From: Fomitopsis serialis
Lineage: Eukaryota; Basidiomycota; Agaricomycetes; Polyporales; Fomitopsidaceae
Assembly: GCF_022376445.1 (NCBI RefSeq)
Contig: NW_025954965.1
Coordinates: 124,001 to 188,000 of the forward strand
Direction of reading: 5' to 3'
DNA: 64,000 bases
Of the stretch, positions 14,520 through 25,299 are shown piece by piece. The position numbers and the translations under genes were made by a program. Below the pieces are notes generated by a model, which saw only the letters and a program-made list of their open reading frames with translations, did no database searches and was not told where the DNA came from. Every line of letters starts with the position of its first letter. Within the stretch, counting starts at the first letter, position 1.

Positions 14520-17500
14520 ATGAGCAACCAAGGTGTCTTGGTGACGTACGCCTCTTCGCGCGAGTTCCTAGCAACGGACCACTGGAAGCAAGTCTGGGCA
14601 GCTCTGCTATGCCAATTCCCGTTGCGCACTCTAGTCTGGAGAGGACCTGCCCGACAGGGCTCACAAAGCACTCAGACGATACAAGACCTCAATGTTAGGC
14701 TTGCAACACTGGAGTCGGTCAGACAAGAAAACACGTCGCAAATCCCGCAGACCCTACTCGAGAAGCCGCTGCTGAATATCTACTTCGTCGTATGCGAGGT
14801 GATTTACGTCGTCTCCTTGCCTGTTCTCGTCTCTCATAGCCGCACATACAGGACAATGAGACGTACAAGAACACTGTCAAGAAACAAATACGAGACTGGC
14901 ACCAGATTGTTAGTCAACGCAAATACCAGGAATGGCTCATAGTGCATATTATCCGGCCGGAAGGGAGGGCGTCACAACAACGCATGTTTCAGATGAAGAC
15001 ATCCGTGCTTGACAAGATAAAGGCAGACTTCAACATTGATAAGAAAGACAGGTGGGTACGCCGGCTTCTTGTTGTGTGCCCTCGCGTATTGATATTCCAG
15101 CAAGATGCGTGCAGCTTGTTTGGTCATCCGACTTCGAGAATCCTGCGGCCTGGGCAGAGTTCATCACCAAGCTCAAGGATGGCATCCTAGCTGCGTTTGA
15201 TTCGGCTTTCAGCCAAAGGGAAGCCGAAATGAAGCGGTCTGAAGGACAGGTGCAGATGCCCGGATGGAACTTCTGTACGTTCTTCATATTGAAGGTAGTC
15301 TACCTTCCTTCGACTGCACACTGTGAAAAGGCTGAGTATATGCCAGGAAAGTCTTGCACTGTCCTTGGAAGGCGTCAGTTTGTTTGAAGATGCCCTGGAA
15401 CAATATAACGAACTAGAAACAGCCTTCTTCAAGGTCGTCCGAGATAGGAATTTGTCTTGGTTCGGCTCACTCATCTCCCCTGACCCACAAGACGATTCCG
15501 CTCCTCTCCTTTCTACCACACGGAAGCCTTATCGGGACCTCATCATCGGGAATACCATTTCCATCTTCGACTTCCGCATATACCTGCTGGCCAGACAGTG
15601 CATCCTGCTGAGTAAGCTCGGGAGAGTGGCAGAGATATGTAGAAGGTCCGTGAAGTTCTTGACCAACTTTGGCAGGCGGCTACGCGAGTTAGAGGTAAGC
15701 CGTGCACCCCTTTGAGACTAACATTGGGATGAACAAGCTTCTAGGACACGCTGCCCGAATTCTTCATCGAGTCATGGATCTACTCCTCAGCATTGAGCGT
15801 GACCGACATTTGCGATACGTGGGTAGGCGCGTTGAACCTTAGTAAGGCGTCGCAGGCGCGATACTTTGCTCTCAAGGGAGAGCTCATGGAGCTCGCACAG
15901 CAACAAGTGAGGAGGATCATGATTTCGGCTGCCCAAATTATTGACACGTAAGCAGCTGGACATCATTGGCACAAGGACAGGCCACTTGCCTTCCCGCCCT
16001 CCGTTCTTGTCAGCTCTTGCAGAACCTATATCGCGGAACACTCAAGCCCAAAGATCGTCGCAGACAATCTCCAGGCAGGAGCTGTTAGCGGCTATCGCCG
16101 ACAGAGACGCGCTGTTCGACCTATATGTCACGATCACAAATCGTGCTATAGAGTGCTACGCCAGCTCAGGTCGGCGGAAGTTCGCAATCAAGCTGCACGG
16201 CAACCTCGCAGCTCTGGATGTGTAAGTTCATCAGCAGACCTCTACAACATGTACTGACGTGAGCGCAGTGTCCGAGGCCGCCTTCCGAGCGCGTTTGACA
16301 CGTACAAGAACCTGCCTGCCCACTATGCGCCGCATGGATGGTCTTCACTCGAGTCTTTCATGCGGATGCAGGCGCTGAGCATCCACGCGTCCACGGAGCA
16401 GGTCAAGGATGCTGATTGGGCCCACATCGTCCTTGACTTCTTGAAGGCGTACGTGGAAGACATGGGTGCAGACCTGCTCATGGACGTCGACGATCACAAG
16501 GCATACGTCACTGGGTTGATCGAGAGTCTGCGACATGCTGCAGACGAGTTGCAAATAGGTCGGTTCTCTCATCCTTGTTTCCCGCAGGAAGTTCATACTG
16601 AGTACCCCTCGCTGCTCACACTATCATCAGACATGCTCTACCCAGATCATCCGGCCTTGTCTGTCACAATATCAGAACACGCAGCCCGCTTAGCGCAGGA
16701 TCAGGACGGCGCACTATTGGACGTGACTGTGCGTAATCGATTGTCATGTGTAAGTCGTCTTACTGCTTGAGCTTCGCGGGTTGATTAATGTAATGACGAA
16801 GGACTTGCCCGTCGACGAGATTGTTGCAGTCTTAGTGGGGCATGAGGGTGTCCAACTAACGTTTTCGGTACCAGTACCATCAATCCAACCCGGATCAACC
16901 AAGCTCACGTTGTTCTGTCCCGTAAGTCACCTGTTGTCCATGCGCGTGTACCACACCCATTTATGACCACCAGTCGTCGACAGCAGGCATGTTCGCGTTG
17001 CAGTCTAGCCAGGTGAAGATGGCGCGACTGGTGTTCGAGCGGAAGGAGGCCAAGTTAGCGGCTCCGACAAAGACCACGAGGCCAAAAGACCTGCCGGCAT
17101 TGGTCCGGATCCCGAAGGATCATCACGCTGTAGACGTGCGTTTGCGCCCGCCAAAACGGAGTAGGTCCATGTTGCGGTTCCTCGTTACGTTATTCTCTGA
17201 CGCCGGGCCAGTTGAATTGGGCACGCCTGCGTCCATGACGGTGTCCTTGCAGACAGGCAGAAACGACATCTCCGCGGCTACCTTGAGGCTCGTCTCTCCG
17301 TCTGGTGTGCAGTTTCGTTTCAATGAGGCGACGTTGGATGATGGAGGTCAGCCCTTACTCTTTCGATATCACATGGTCGTGTGCTGAATAAGACACAGGA
17401 GGAAGTGCTACCCTCGAAATCATCGACGGTGCGATCATCCTGCGGGATGTCGGGAAACGGCAGGTAGTGACAGTAGCAGTCCCGCATAGTGACGCATCCT

Positions 17501-19086
17501 CGTATCACACTCTGGTTAGTGGATCCTGAGTGGGTAACATCGGCTGCATCCTGATTGTTCATAGAGAGTCAACATCAACATCGAGTACACAACAGGGGCT
17601 GAGCCAGAGTTGAACCGAAGACTCAACCTCGCGAGATTCGTGACAACATCTCTTCCCGTTACAACCAATGTCGAGGACTTCTTCCGGGGTACAAGGTACA
17701 CAGCTTGTCTGCTTACTGAAGATCTGACCTCATTGTTGTTCACAGGCTGTTCAGTCGTTTCACTCTGTCTACTACATCCCATCAACATGTTCGCATCCGC
17801 TCAGCAGAACTGAAACCATCTGGACAAGACTTGAATAGTGTCAAGGTCGTAAGCTGCCAATCACAGAAGCCCGCGGTGGTGGTGAGTTGGTCACGCCGCT
17901 GCCGTTACACTCCTACTGATCATCCCTTAGACCGTGACGCCTGCTCAATCGGGCCAATTTCTGTTCCAGCTCGATACTGTACGCGGAAAGGGTGAGCTTC
18001 CAGCGCATACCAATACATGAAGGCTCACAGGTGCACGTAAGCCCGGGACCCCTTGAAGTTGCACATTACATATCGGATGCTACGAGAGGGTGGGTATCAA
18101 CGCGCTTTTGCAGTACAGTAAACTAACGCCTTGCTCGCAAGAGGTCGAGTCTCTCATCAATACTGCAGTGGCAGAAATTGTCACAGACGACTCTTCGCTC
18201 CTACCACACCGTGAGCTCCTTATTGACAGACTGGTCGAGGCTCTTTCGAAGAGCGTGGACTGGATCGAGTTGTACGGTGTTACGGGGCAGCTAGTGGTCC
18301 CAGGCAATTTGGGCGAGGGCGGCGAGCTTGCATCGACGTTCGCACAGCTCAAACAGGTCGGTCTCGCTCTGAGCATCATTAGGCATGCTCCACCGACGTA
18401 TGTTCAGATCCTAGGGAAGCCCAGATCTCTTGATTCATCCTTTGGTGAATGGCGAGACATCATCATTCCTGTTGACATACCGCAGATGCATGTAAGTTGG
18501 GTAATTTGTGACGCGTTATGTCTCGCTCAGCTGTGTTGGGCTTCCCTCCGCAGATCCTGGCAGCTGCTCAGTTGCGTATATTTGCCAATCCGTTTTCCTC
18601 TCAACCCTCGGGTCAGGTTCTACCGCTCTTCGCAGGTCAGCCAATATCGGCTGTGGTGACCGTCACCACCTCCTTTCATTGGGCTCCTGCAGAGGATGCA
18701 GAGATGGACCAGTATCTTTTGCGATACGATATCCAGGATATGACTGGTGATTGGCTAGTCAGTGGACCGAAACGAGGAGACTTCCGCGCAGAGGTGAGTA
18801 CTTGCTGATCCGAGCGATACACGTTACCTACCGACCTTTACAGGACGGTTCGATGTTCTCGTCGCCAGTCACTCTGATCGCTCTCCACCATGGAGAACTT
18901 TCATTGCCAAAGGTAACGGTAACCGCTCTCCCGCTTCCCGGCAAACAAAACATGAGGACTTCAGTCATGCCGAGTTGCGAGACCTATCAGCTACATGGGG
19001 CGGAGAGAGTGATGGTACTCCCAAGGGGTGGTCGGACAACGTACGTAGTAGACATGGGGACTAGGAGGGAGGCAATCCCGGCATGA
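14520..19086 (+). CDS. TRS130: TRAPPII complex subunit TRS130 (TRAPPC10)
   Basis: Specific subunit of the TRAPPII tether and Rab exchange complex acting at the late Golgi. Nineteen exons, phases consistent throughout: 14520-14798, 14852-15051, 15105-15294, 15347-15694, 15745-15906, 15953-16221, 16269-16558, 16631-16749, 16802-16921, 16974-17160, 17212-17346, 17399-17514, 17565-17695, 17746-17881, 17931-17991, 18042-18089, 18142-18491, 18554-18793, 18844-19086; 1207 residues. The N-terminal block (TDHWKQVWAALLCQFPLRTL, SQIPQTLLEKPLLNIYFVVC, WNFCTFFILKESLALSLEG, NLSWFGSL) is typical of Trs130. The middle and C-terminal parts are beta-rich and end with GAERVMVLPRGGRTTYVVDM. No frame breaks were found in 3.6 kb of coding sequence, in contrast to genes further right. 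Confidence 0.93.
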
Positions 19087-19444
19087 ACCTTGTATATTGT
19101 ATATTCGTTCTGTTGCTGGATGTATCCCTAGATTCATTGCTCGTTTCGCAGAAAGCCGGCTCCCGTGTAACATATCAGTGTGTAGTAGCGACTTCGATGC
19201 TCCACGAGACATGGGATAGATTGACAGCCTCATACTTACTTGTGTCGAGAATTCGGATAAGTAGTCGTGGTCACTCATCAGACGCCAGATGTCACACTCA
19301 CGCGTCCACCGCGCTCGGTGTGACCCGACGCGTTTCCTGGCTCCCGCGCGTCATTGCCGTTTTGCGCCACGACCTGAACCTAACATCCCGAGCCCTCAGG
19401 CCTTCAGGCCTCACTGGGAACGTCGTTTCAACAGATTCATCAGA
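19087..19444. other. Short intergenic spacer
   Basis: 358 bp between the TRS130 stop and the CMR1 ATG on the same strand. It must hold the TRS130 3' end and the CMR1 promoter. No coding block or RNA gene seen. Confidence 0.5.
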
Positions 19445-21641
19445 ATGTCCGACTATTCAGATTAGTGCGTGTCCTGCAAATTGTATCCTCGTTGACCCCT
19501 AAGACCGCCATTAGTGAGTTGGAGCGTGAGGCGAACATTGCCAAGAATCGTGCTCTCCTGGCCGATTTGGATGTTACCGTCGATCTACCACCAGTGAAGA
19601 AGCAGACGAAGACCGTACGCACGAGTGCAAAGCCTGTTCAACCTGCCAAGAGAACGAAACGCGAGAGGGAGGCTCCTGCTCCTGCGCGACAGTCGGCGCG
19701 TCTCAGGAAACCGGTCGTAGATCCCAATGAAAGTCCGGCGAAGAAGCGCAAGAGGGAGGTAAGCCTTTAGGTATTTACATTGACGAGCTTGCGCGCCGCT
19801 CACTTGATTTCAGAAGGAAGAGGAAGAGAGACGGGCCAAGGAAGAAGAAGAGCGTCTCGAGGCTGAGGAGCAAGCTAGACAAGCGAAGAAGCCCCGCCAC
19901 CATGAATTGGATCTGCTGGATGTCACTGAGGAGCTGGATCCGACTGAACTAGCTGCCCTTAGATCGACGTTCTCGACGGCCATTCGGAATACCCATCCTA
20001 GACGCGTGGGAGGTCCAGACGATGTAAAGGATAAGGCAGCAATAGCTGAGTTGCGAGAGAAACTGGGGAAGTTGAAGGTCGTATCCCGTGCGAAGGTGAC
20101 TCAAGATCGGGTGTATAGTGCAGCATACCACCCGGACCCAACAAAGGACCTCATTTTCTTCGGAGGTGAGTACAAGGTCTCAAGTGTGGACCGAAGTCTG
20201 ACACATATTCATAGACAAGCACGGACAACTTGGGATATGGGACGCACAAGCACCAAGCGACGAGATCGCAGACGCGGATGGCGAGGTGTCTGTCGTGGCA
20301 GATGAGAAAAGCGGGAAAAGCTGGAGATTACAGGTCCATTGGCCGGCGACATCGCACTCATCAATATCCAACATCAAGTTTGACCCCACCGATTCCCACA
20401 GCGTGAGTATTTGTCGTGATCACACTGGGTATGCCACGCTCACTGAGGGCAAGGTCTACACGAGTTCATATGACTGTACTGTCCGAAGCTCTCCTTCACG
20501 TCAGGCATTTCGACCGAGGTGTTCTCCATGGACGACGCGCTTATCACCTGTATTGACCTTCCTGTCACTGGGAGCGAAATGTGGATATCAGATGCGGAGG
20601 GCGGTCTGACGCACTTGGATTTGCGAGAGGACAAGTCGAAGGCTCGCTGGTTCCAAGTGTCCAACGAGAAGGTTGGAAGTGTCAGCGTAAACCCTACCGC
20701 TCCGCATTACCTGGTGACAGCGTCTAACAGCCGGGCGATGAGGTATGTTCATTGGCAAGTCAGCCGATAGGCACTCAGCTGTCATTGCACAGGATCTGGG
20801 ATACCCGCAAGCTACAGAACATCGGAGGGGATTCAGCAAGCGAGACAGAGAATCCTAACGACTTCAACCAAAACATTATCGAAGAATACCTCGGATCGCC
20901 TAAAGGCAAGGGCTGCCTTCGTGCAGATTGGCAGCATGGGAAATCCGTCAGCTCAGCGTACTGGGATCCTAGTGGGAAATCAGTCCTCAGTACCTGCTAT
21001 GATGATCTCCTTCGATGTACGTCTAACCTCAGACTCGGTTGATCCGTGTTCGCGTTACTGACTGCAACCTCGTTTTCAGTGTGGGAATTCAGTGGATCTG
21101 TCCTCAAATCCACGAGCACGTTCCCTTCGTCTCGACCATCCAACCAGATCAGGCACAGCTGCCAGACAGTACGTACTGTGATGTGTGCGGAATCGCAAAG
21201 TAGCTGATGGTCTGACGCAACCCTTCAGGGAAGGTGGGTAACAGTGTTTAAGGCACAATGGTCGCCCAATCCAGACTACTACCCACATTTTACCGTGAGT
21301 CTATGGATCCCGAAGGTAACCTGTACTCACCATCTTTCACGCGTCCGTAGGTCGGGAACATGGAACGTTCGCTGGACATATACTCCGGAAAGGTGAGCCA
21401 GGATCATTGATCGTCGTGAAAGTGACGTGACATGACTTCTTATAGGGCGAGTTGGTAGCTCGACTGGCGGATCGGACCAAGTAAGCGTGGTGCATCCTGT
21501 GTGAACATCCAGTAACCGAGTGACTTGCACAGGATCTCTGCGGTCCAAGCCGTGACTTGCTCGCATCCTAATGTCCTCGAGCGTGTTGCAAGCGGCAATG
21601 CCAGTGGCCGATGCGTGCTGTGGGCACCGGCGGACATGTAA
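19445..21641 (+). CDS. CMR1: DNA damage-binding WD40 protein CMR1 (frame broken at ~20490)
   Basis: Nuclear WD40 protein of the Cmr1/WDR76 family, linked to DNA-damage and replication-stress responses. Exons: 19445-19464, 19515-19758, 19814-20165, 20215-20402, 20454-20742, 20793-21016, 21080-21168, 21229-21294, 21351-21392, 21446-21480, 21533-21641. With one base restored this is 552 residues. The start MSDYSDYELEREANIAKNRA is spliced from a 20-nt exon. A charged, Lys-rich N-terminal region is followed by ELDLLDVTEELDPTELAALR, FDPTDSHS, VYTSSYDCTVRS, DALITCIDLPV, TASNSRAMRIWDTRKL, LRADWQHGKSVSSAYWDPSG and the end GNASGRCVLWAP. Exon 5 is 289 nt but flanking phases need 290. The frame changes between VRS and FTSGISTEVF, where AGCCTCTCC-like sequence appears to have lost a C. 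Confidence 0.88.
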
Positions 21642-22318
21642 CTTCACTGCTTCGGTTTCTATCTCCGTTATTTGAGTACTTTATTGGTGTTGTATTGTCA
21701 TTATTTGGTATGTCGACTGGAGCAGGGATTCGGAACGTACTCATATTGAATACTATGATCTCGAAGCATGCCTCACGAAGGCGTGGTACAGAGCTGGCTA
21801 ATAGAACAAGGATAACCTTAGGTACAAAGATTGCCGAGTTGTTGACTCTGCCTGGGGAGACTACTAACACACCTCAACCACCTACTCATTGCTTGGCACA
21901 AATCGCACACCGACAAACTCCAAAAGTTTGAGTACTCCCAACTAGCAATACACTGTCTTTGAACTTCTGAAAAACCTCGGCTGATGTACCACTAGCGTAG
22001 ACACTCGCAACGCCTCGCTCAGTCGATCCGACGTCCTCCGCGACATCAACAGGGATGCGAAAGGGATGGTCATATAGTGTATTGAGCAGCATGCGACAGC
22101 TCAGCTGGATTTCCTAAGCTAATACTCTGGCTAACGAGTGCGACGCGACGAAGCATCGGCGCCTATGAAAACAACACCTGCCCAATCTGGCAATCGAGCT
22201 CGGGACCGTTGAAAACGCTTCTTTCGCTACGGCAAATGAGCATAGAAGAGAGTCTCACAAAAGAGCATGTGTACCAGCTTGCCAAAGACAATTGGAACAC
22301 GGATAAATGTCAAAAATG
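21642..22318. other. Intergenic region
   Basis: 677 bp downstream of CMR1, ending at the 3' end of a tRNA gene. Lower GC than its surroundings. No conserved coding sequence seen on either strand. Confidence 0.5.
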
Positions 22319-22413
22319 CGTCACCTGTGCGATTCGAACACACGCGGACAAAGTCCAACCGCTGACTAAGCAGTAATAGCAGGCGATCCCGTTAACCACT
22401 CCGGCAAAGTGAC
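22319..22413 (-). tRNA. tRNA-Ser(GCU) with a 13-nt intron
   Basis: On the minus strand the acceptor stem GTCACTT pairs with AGGTGAC (one T-G), with G as discriminator. The D stem is CCG/CGG with loop GTGGTTAA. The anticodon stem ATCGC pairs with GCGGT around loop CTGCTA...A, so the anticodon is GCT. A 13-nt intron (TTACTGCTTAGTC) sits after position 37, the canonical place. A long variable arm (GGAC/GTCC) marks a class II serine tRNA. The T arm is GTGTG-TTCGAAT-CGCAC and doubles as the B box. No CCA is encoded, as expected for a nuclear gene. It faces away from RRP3. Confidence 0.93.
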
Positions 22414-22539
22414 TTGTTTTACGTATCTTGCAAAAGTACTTATTGGTTCGCTGCACAGTCAGATCGGGCTCCGCATATCTCGTTTGAATGAACTCGTTTT
22501 GCAGGTCTTCTTCTCCTTCGTCCGTCTGGTCTTGCTGCG

Positions 22540-24092
22540 ATGCCCACGCCGGAAGAAGCTTCGACGTCGTCCACCCCTGCTCCTACGTTCAAATCTTTGG
22601 GCCTCATTGACCCTCTACTCGAGGCTCTTGACCAATTGAACTTCAAGACCCCCACGGATATCCAAGCTGAAGCTCTTCCGCATGCGTTGCAAGGCAGAGA
22701 TATCATCGGTGTAGCATCTACCGGGTCGGGAAAGACGGCAGCATTTGCTCTTCCTATTCTGCAAAAACTATGGGAAGAACCGAAGGGCTTGTTCGCCTGC
22801 GTCCTCGCACCGACGCGAGAGTTGGCGTACCAGATATCACAGCATTTTGAAGGCTTGGGAGCCGCCATGGGGGTCAGATGCGCAACAATCGTAGGAGGGA
22901 TGGACACGATGTCCCAAGCAGTCGCACTGGCTAAGCGACCACACATAGTGGTCGCTACCCCGGGACGTCTGAACGACCACCTGGAGAATACGAAAGGTTT
23001 CAGTTTACGAGGGTTGAAGTTTCTGGTGAGATTCTCGCTGCACATCACCGTATGTCTCTTCATTTGTACCTCAGGTCATGGACGAGGCCGACCGACTGCT
23101 TGACATGGATTTCGGTCCCATCATAGACAAAATCCTGAAAGTCATCCCGCGAGAGCGCACCACGTACCTTTTCTCGGCGACAATGACTACGAAGGTCCAA
23201 AAGCTACAGCGGGCCAGTTTGTCGAACCCTGTTCGGGTTGAAGTGTCCGAAAAGTGCGTTCCGTTAATTCTTACTGGCGGCGCGAACTCATCATACTGGA
23301 TGCAGGTACTCTACTGTATCGACGTTGTTGCAATATTATCTCTTTATGCCATTGCCTCAGAAGGACGTGCATCTCGTCTACCTTGCGAACTCACTGGCGC
23401 AAAACTCCATCATCATCTTCACTCGGACTGTTCATGATGCCCAACGGTACGTCTGCACTTAGCTATTCGTAGAACCAGCTCACACTTCATGAAGGGTATC
23501 AATCATACTACGGACATTAGGCTTCCCGGCTGTTCCGTTACATGGACAGCTAAGCCAAAGCGCACGTCTCGGGGCACTAGCCAAGTTCAAGAGTGGTGGG
23601 CGAAAGGTGTTGGTTGCGACCGACGTTGCGAGCCGGTCAGTGCTAGAGTGCCCCAAACCCTAACCCAACGCTCATGTCTCCTTTAGTGGACTGGACATCC
23701 CTCACGTTGACGTCGTGATCAACTACGACGTACCTACGCATTCCAAAGACTACATTCACCGAGTCGGCCGTACAGCCCGAGCCGGTCGCTCTGGAAAGTC
23801 AATTACGCTGGTGTCCCAGTACGACGTCGAGTTGATCCAGCGCATCGAGGGAACGCTAGGAGGCAAACAGATGGAGCTATGGCCGACAGATGCGGAGGAG
23901 ATTGCGCTACTGCGGGAGCGGGTGGATGAAGCGGGAAGAGTAGCCGTGCATGAGATGAAGGATCAGGGATCCAAGGGTGGTCACGGGAAGAAACGACGGA
24001 GGGACGCAGGTGGGGCGGACGACAGAGACAGAGATGACGATGTGGTAGAGGCAGGGATGCCTACAAAAAAGAGAAGCAAAGGCCGAAGGTGA
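22540..24092 (+). CDS. RRP3: ATP-dependent rRNA helicase (DEAD box, RRP3/DDX47)
   Basis: Nucleolar DEAD-box RNA helicase for pre-18S rRNA processing. Exons 22540-23025, 23075-23253, 23306-23446, 23495-23635, 23687-24092; 450 residues, matching DDX47. Helicase motifs appear in order: Q motif (FKTPTDIQ), I (ASTGSGKT), Ia (PTRELA), Ib (TPGR), II (DEAD), III (SAT), IV (IIIFTRT), V (ATDVASRGLDIP) and VI ([11 protein letters not shown]). The tail is rich in Lys, Arg and Asp and ends KKRSKGRR, a likely nuclear/nucleolar signal. RRP3-like rather than another DEAD-box by the [15 protein letters not shown] and [18 protein letters not shown] blocks. Intact frame. It ends 62 bp from the convergent oxygenase gene. 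Confidence 0.92.
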
Positions 24093-24154
24093 CCTAGCGC
24101 ATGTACCCTGTCTTCGTCATGACCACTGGATGCAGCTTTCAGCACATTCACAGC

Positions 24155-25089
24155 CTAGTCTATGAACATCAGATCGGAACGTAATATGTACTTGGTGCCG
24201 GAGATGACTGGCGAGCCTTCGTGCAGCAAACACTCGTGACCGTGTCTATGAAGACGTCGTTGATGAGTACGCGTCTGTGTCGGATTGTAAATGCAGGATG
24301 TACCGATGCAAGAGGCCGTTCCCTTGGTCAACGGGGCAGTAATCACCTCTGTGCCCCTCTTACCTTTTTGACCCGTGTAGAATATCGTCTATAGACCCAT
24401 GAGACCCATTCCATCAGAAAATACGGAGACACGCACCTCGCCACCCTTGACCCCGTCCTCAATACCTGTCAGGTACACGAGTAGCGTCCACTCCGACTTC
24501 GCGCCATTCTGCGGGTCGCGCACGGAGTCATCGTAGTGACAGCCAAAGTGTTGGCCTGGCGTGTACTTGTACATCCGTATGTTCGAATTGAACGAGTGCA
24601 CCGGACGCGCCTCCTCGCCGTCCCGCTTGAGCGAGGCAGGGTATGGGAACGGAGGGAGGTGCGGGGAGAACAGAGTATAGAACTGTTCGGCCATATCCGC
24701 CGAAGTCACAGACATCCTGTCTGTAAGTTCGGTTTAGCATACTCGGTGCAGGGATGAGCAGGTATACTGTACTTACAATTCACTCGCTCTGCCTCACCCC
24801 TCTTCTTCGGCGGCGTGAGCTCTAACGACTGGCTGTCAATGAAGTGCACATAACGCTTGCATTCTTCGGGTGTCATGAAGCCCTTGTGACGCTCTCAACA
24901 TCGCGCCATGCCAGTGCTCCTCGGAATGAGACATACATCGACCAAGATTATCTGGTCCTCCAAGAGTGCACGAGACTGAAGACGTCGCTTTGGCGATATA
25001 GGAGGGAACTGAGACGGTGCTTTCTGAGAACCCGTTGCATTGTTTGCATTGCCCGTTGCTGCTGCTTGGGAACGAGTCTTTCGCGCCAT
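24155..25089 (-). CDS. 2OG-Fe(II) oxygenase, prolyl-hydroxylase-like fold
   Basis: Iron- and 2-oxoglutarate-dependent oxygenase of a conserved fungal family; substrate unknown. Exons 25089-24937, 24882-24777, 24720-24437, 24388-24155. The core shows LLEDQIILVD, TPEECKRYVHFID, ELTPPKKRGEAERVN, FNSNIRMYKYTPGQHFG, the metal motif HYDDSV (HxD), SEWTLLVYLTG, GVKGGE, the distal His in HRHGHECLLHEG, and the 2OG-binding Arg in KYILRSDLMF. Read without further splicing the last exon stays open (258 residues) but inserts ~20 unusual residues before HRHGHE. A good 58-nt GTACAT...ATAG intron there would restore the family sequence only if one base were missing near 24320. The function of the insertion form is doubtful. 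Confidence 0.82.
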
Positions 25090-25299
25090 GCGTATGGTAG
25101 AGGGATGGCGAGTACTTTCGGCAGCCAGAACGATGCATCGCGGCGCTGTACAACATCGTACTCACTTGCGAGCTTCCCACGCTCACGACGAAGTACTATA
25201 GGCTATCCTTGTAGCAATGTCCCTGGATGCATCCAACACCGTCATAGATATGTAGAGTACAGTTGCATGTCCAAATCGTCAATGAGATACACGGTCCAC

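Noticed and set aside
20480..20500. Programmed ribosomal frameshift in CMR1
   Set aside because: No slippery heptamer or downstream structure recognised, and the same kind of base loss occurs in seven other genes nearby.
23656..23666. AACCCTAACCC, a telomere-like repeat in RRP3 intron 4
   Set aside because: Under two units long and includes the CTAAC expected as the intron branch site; not evidence for telomeric DNA.
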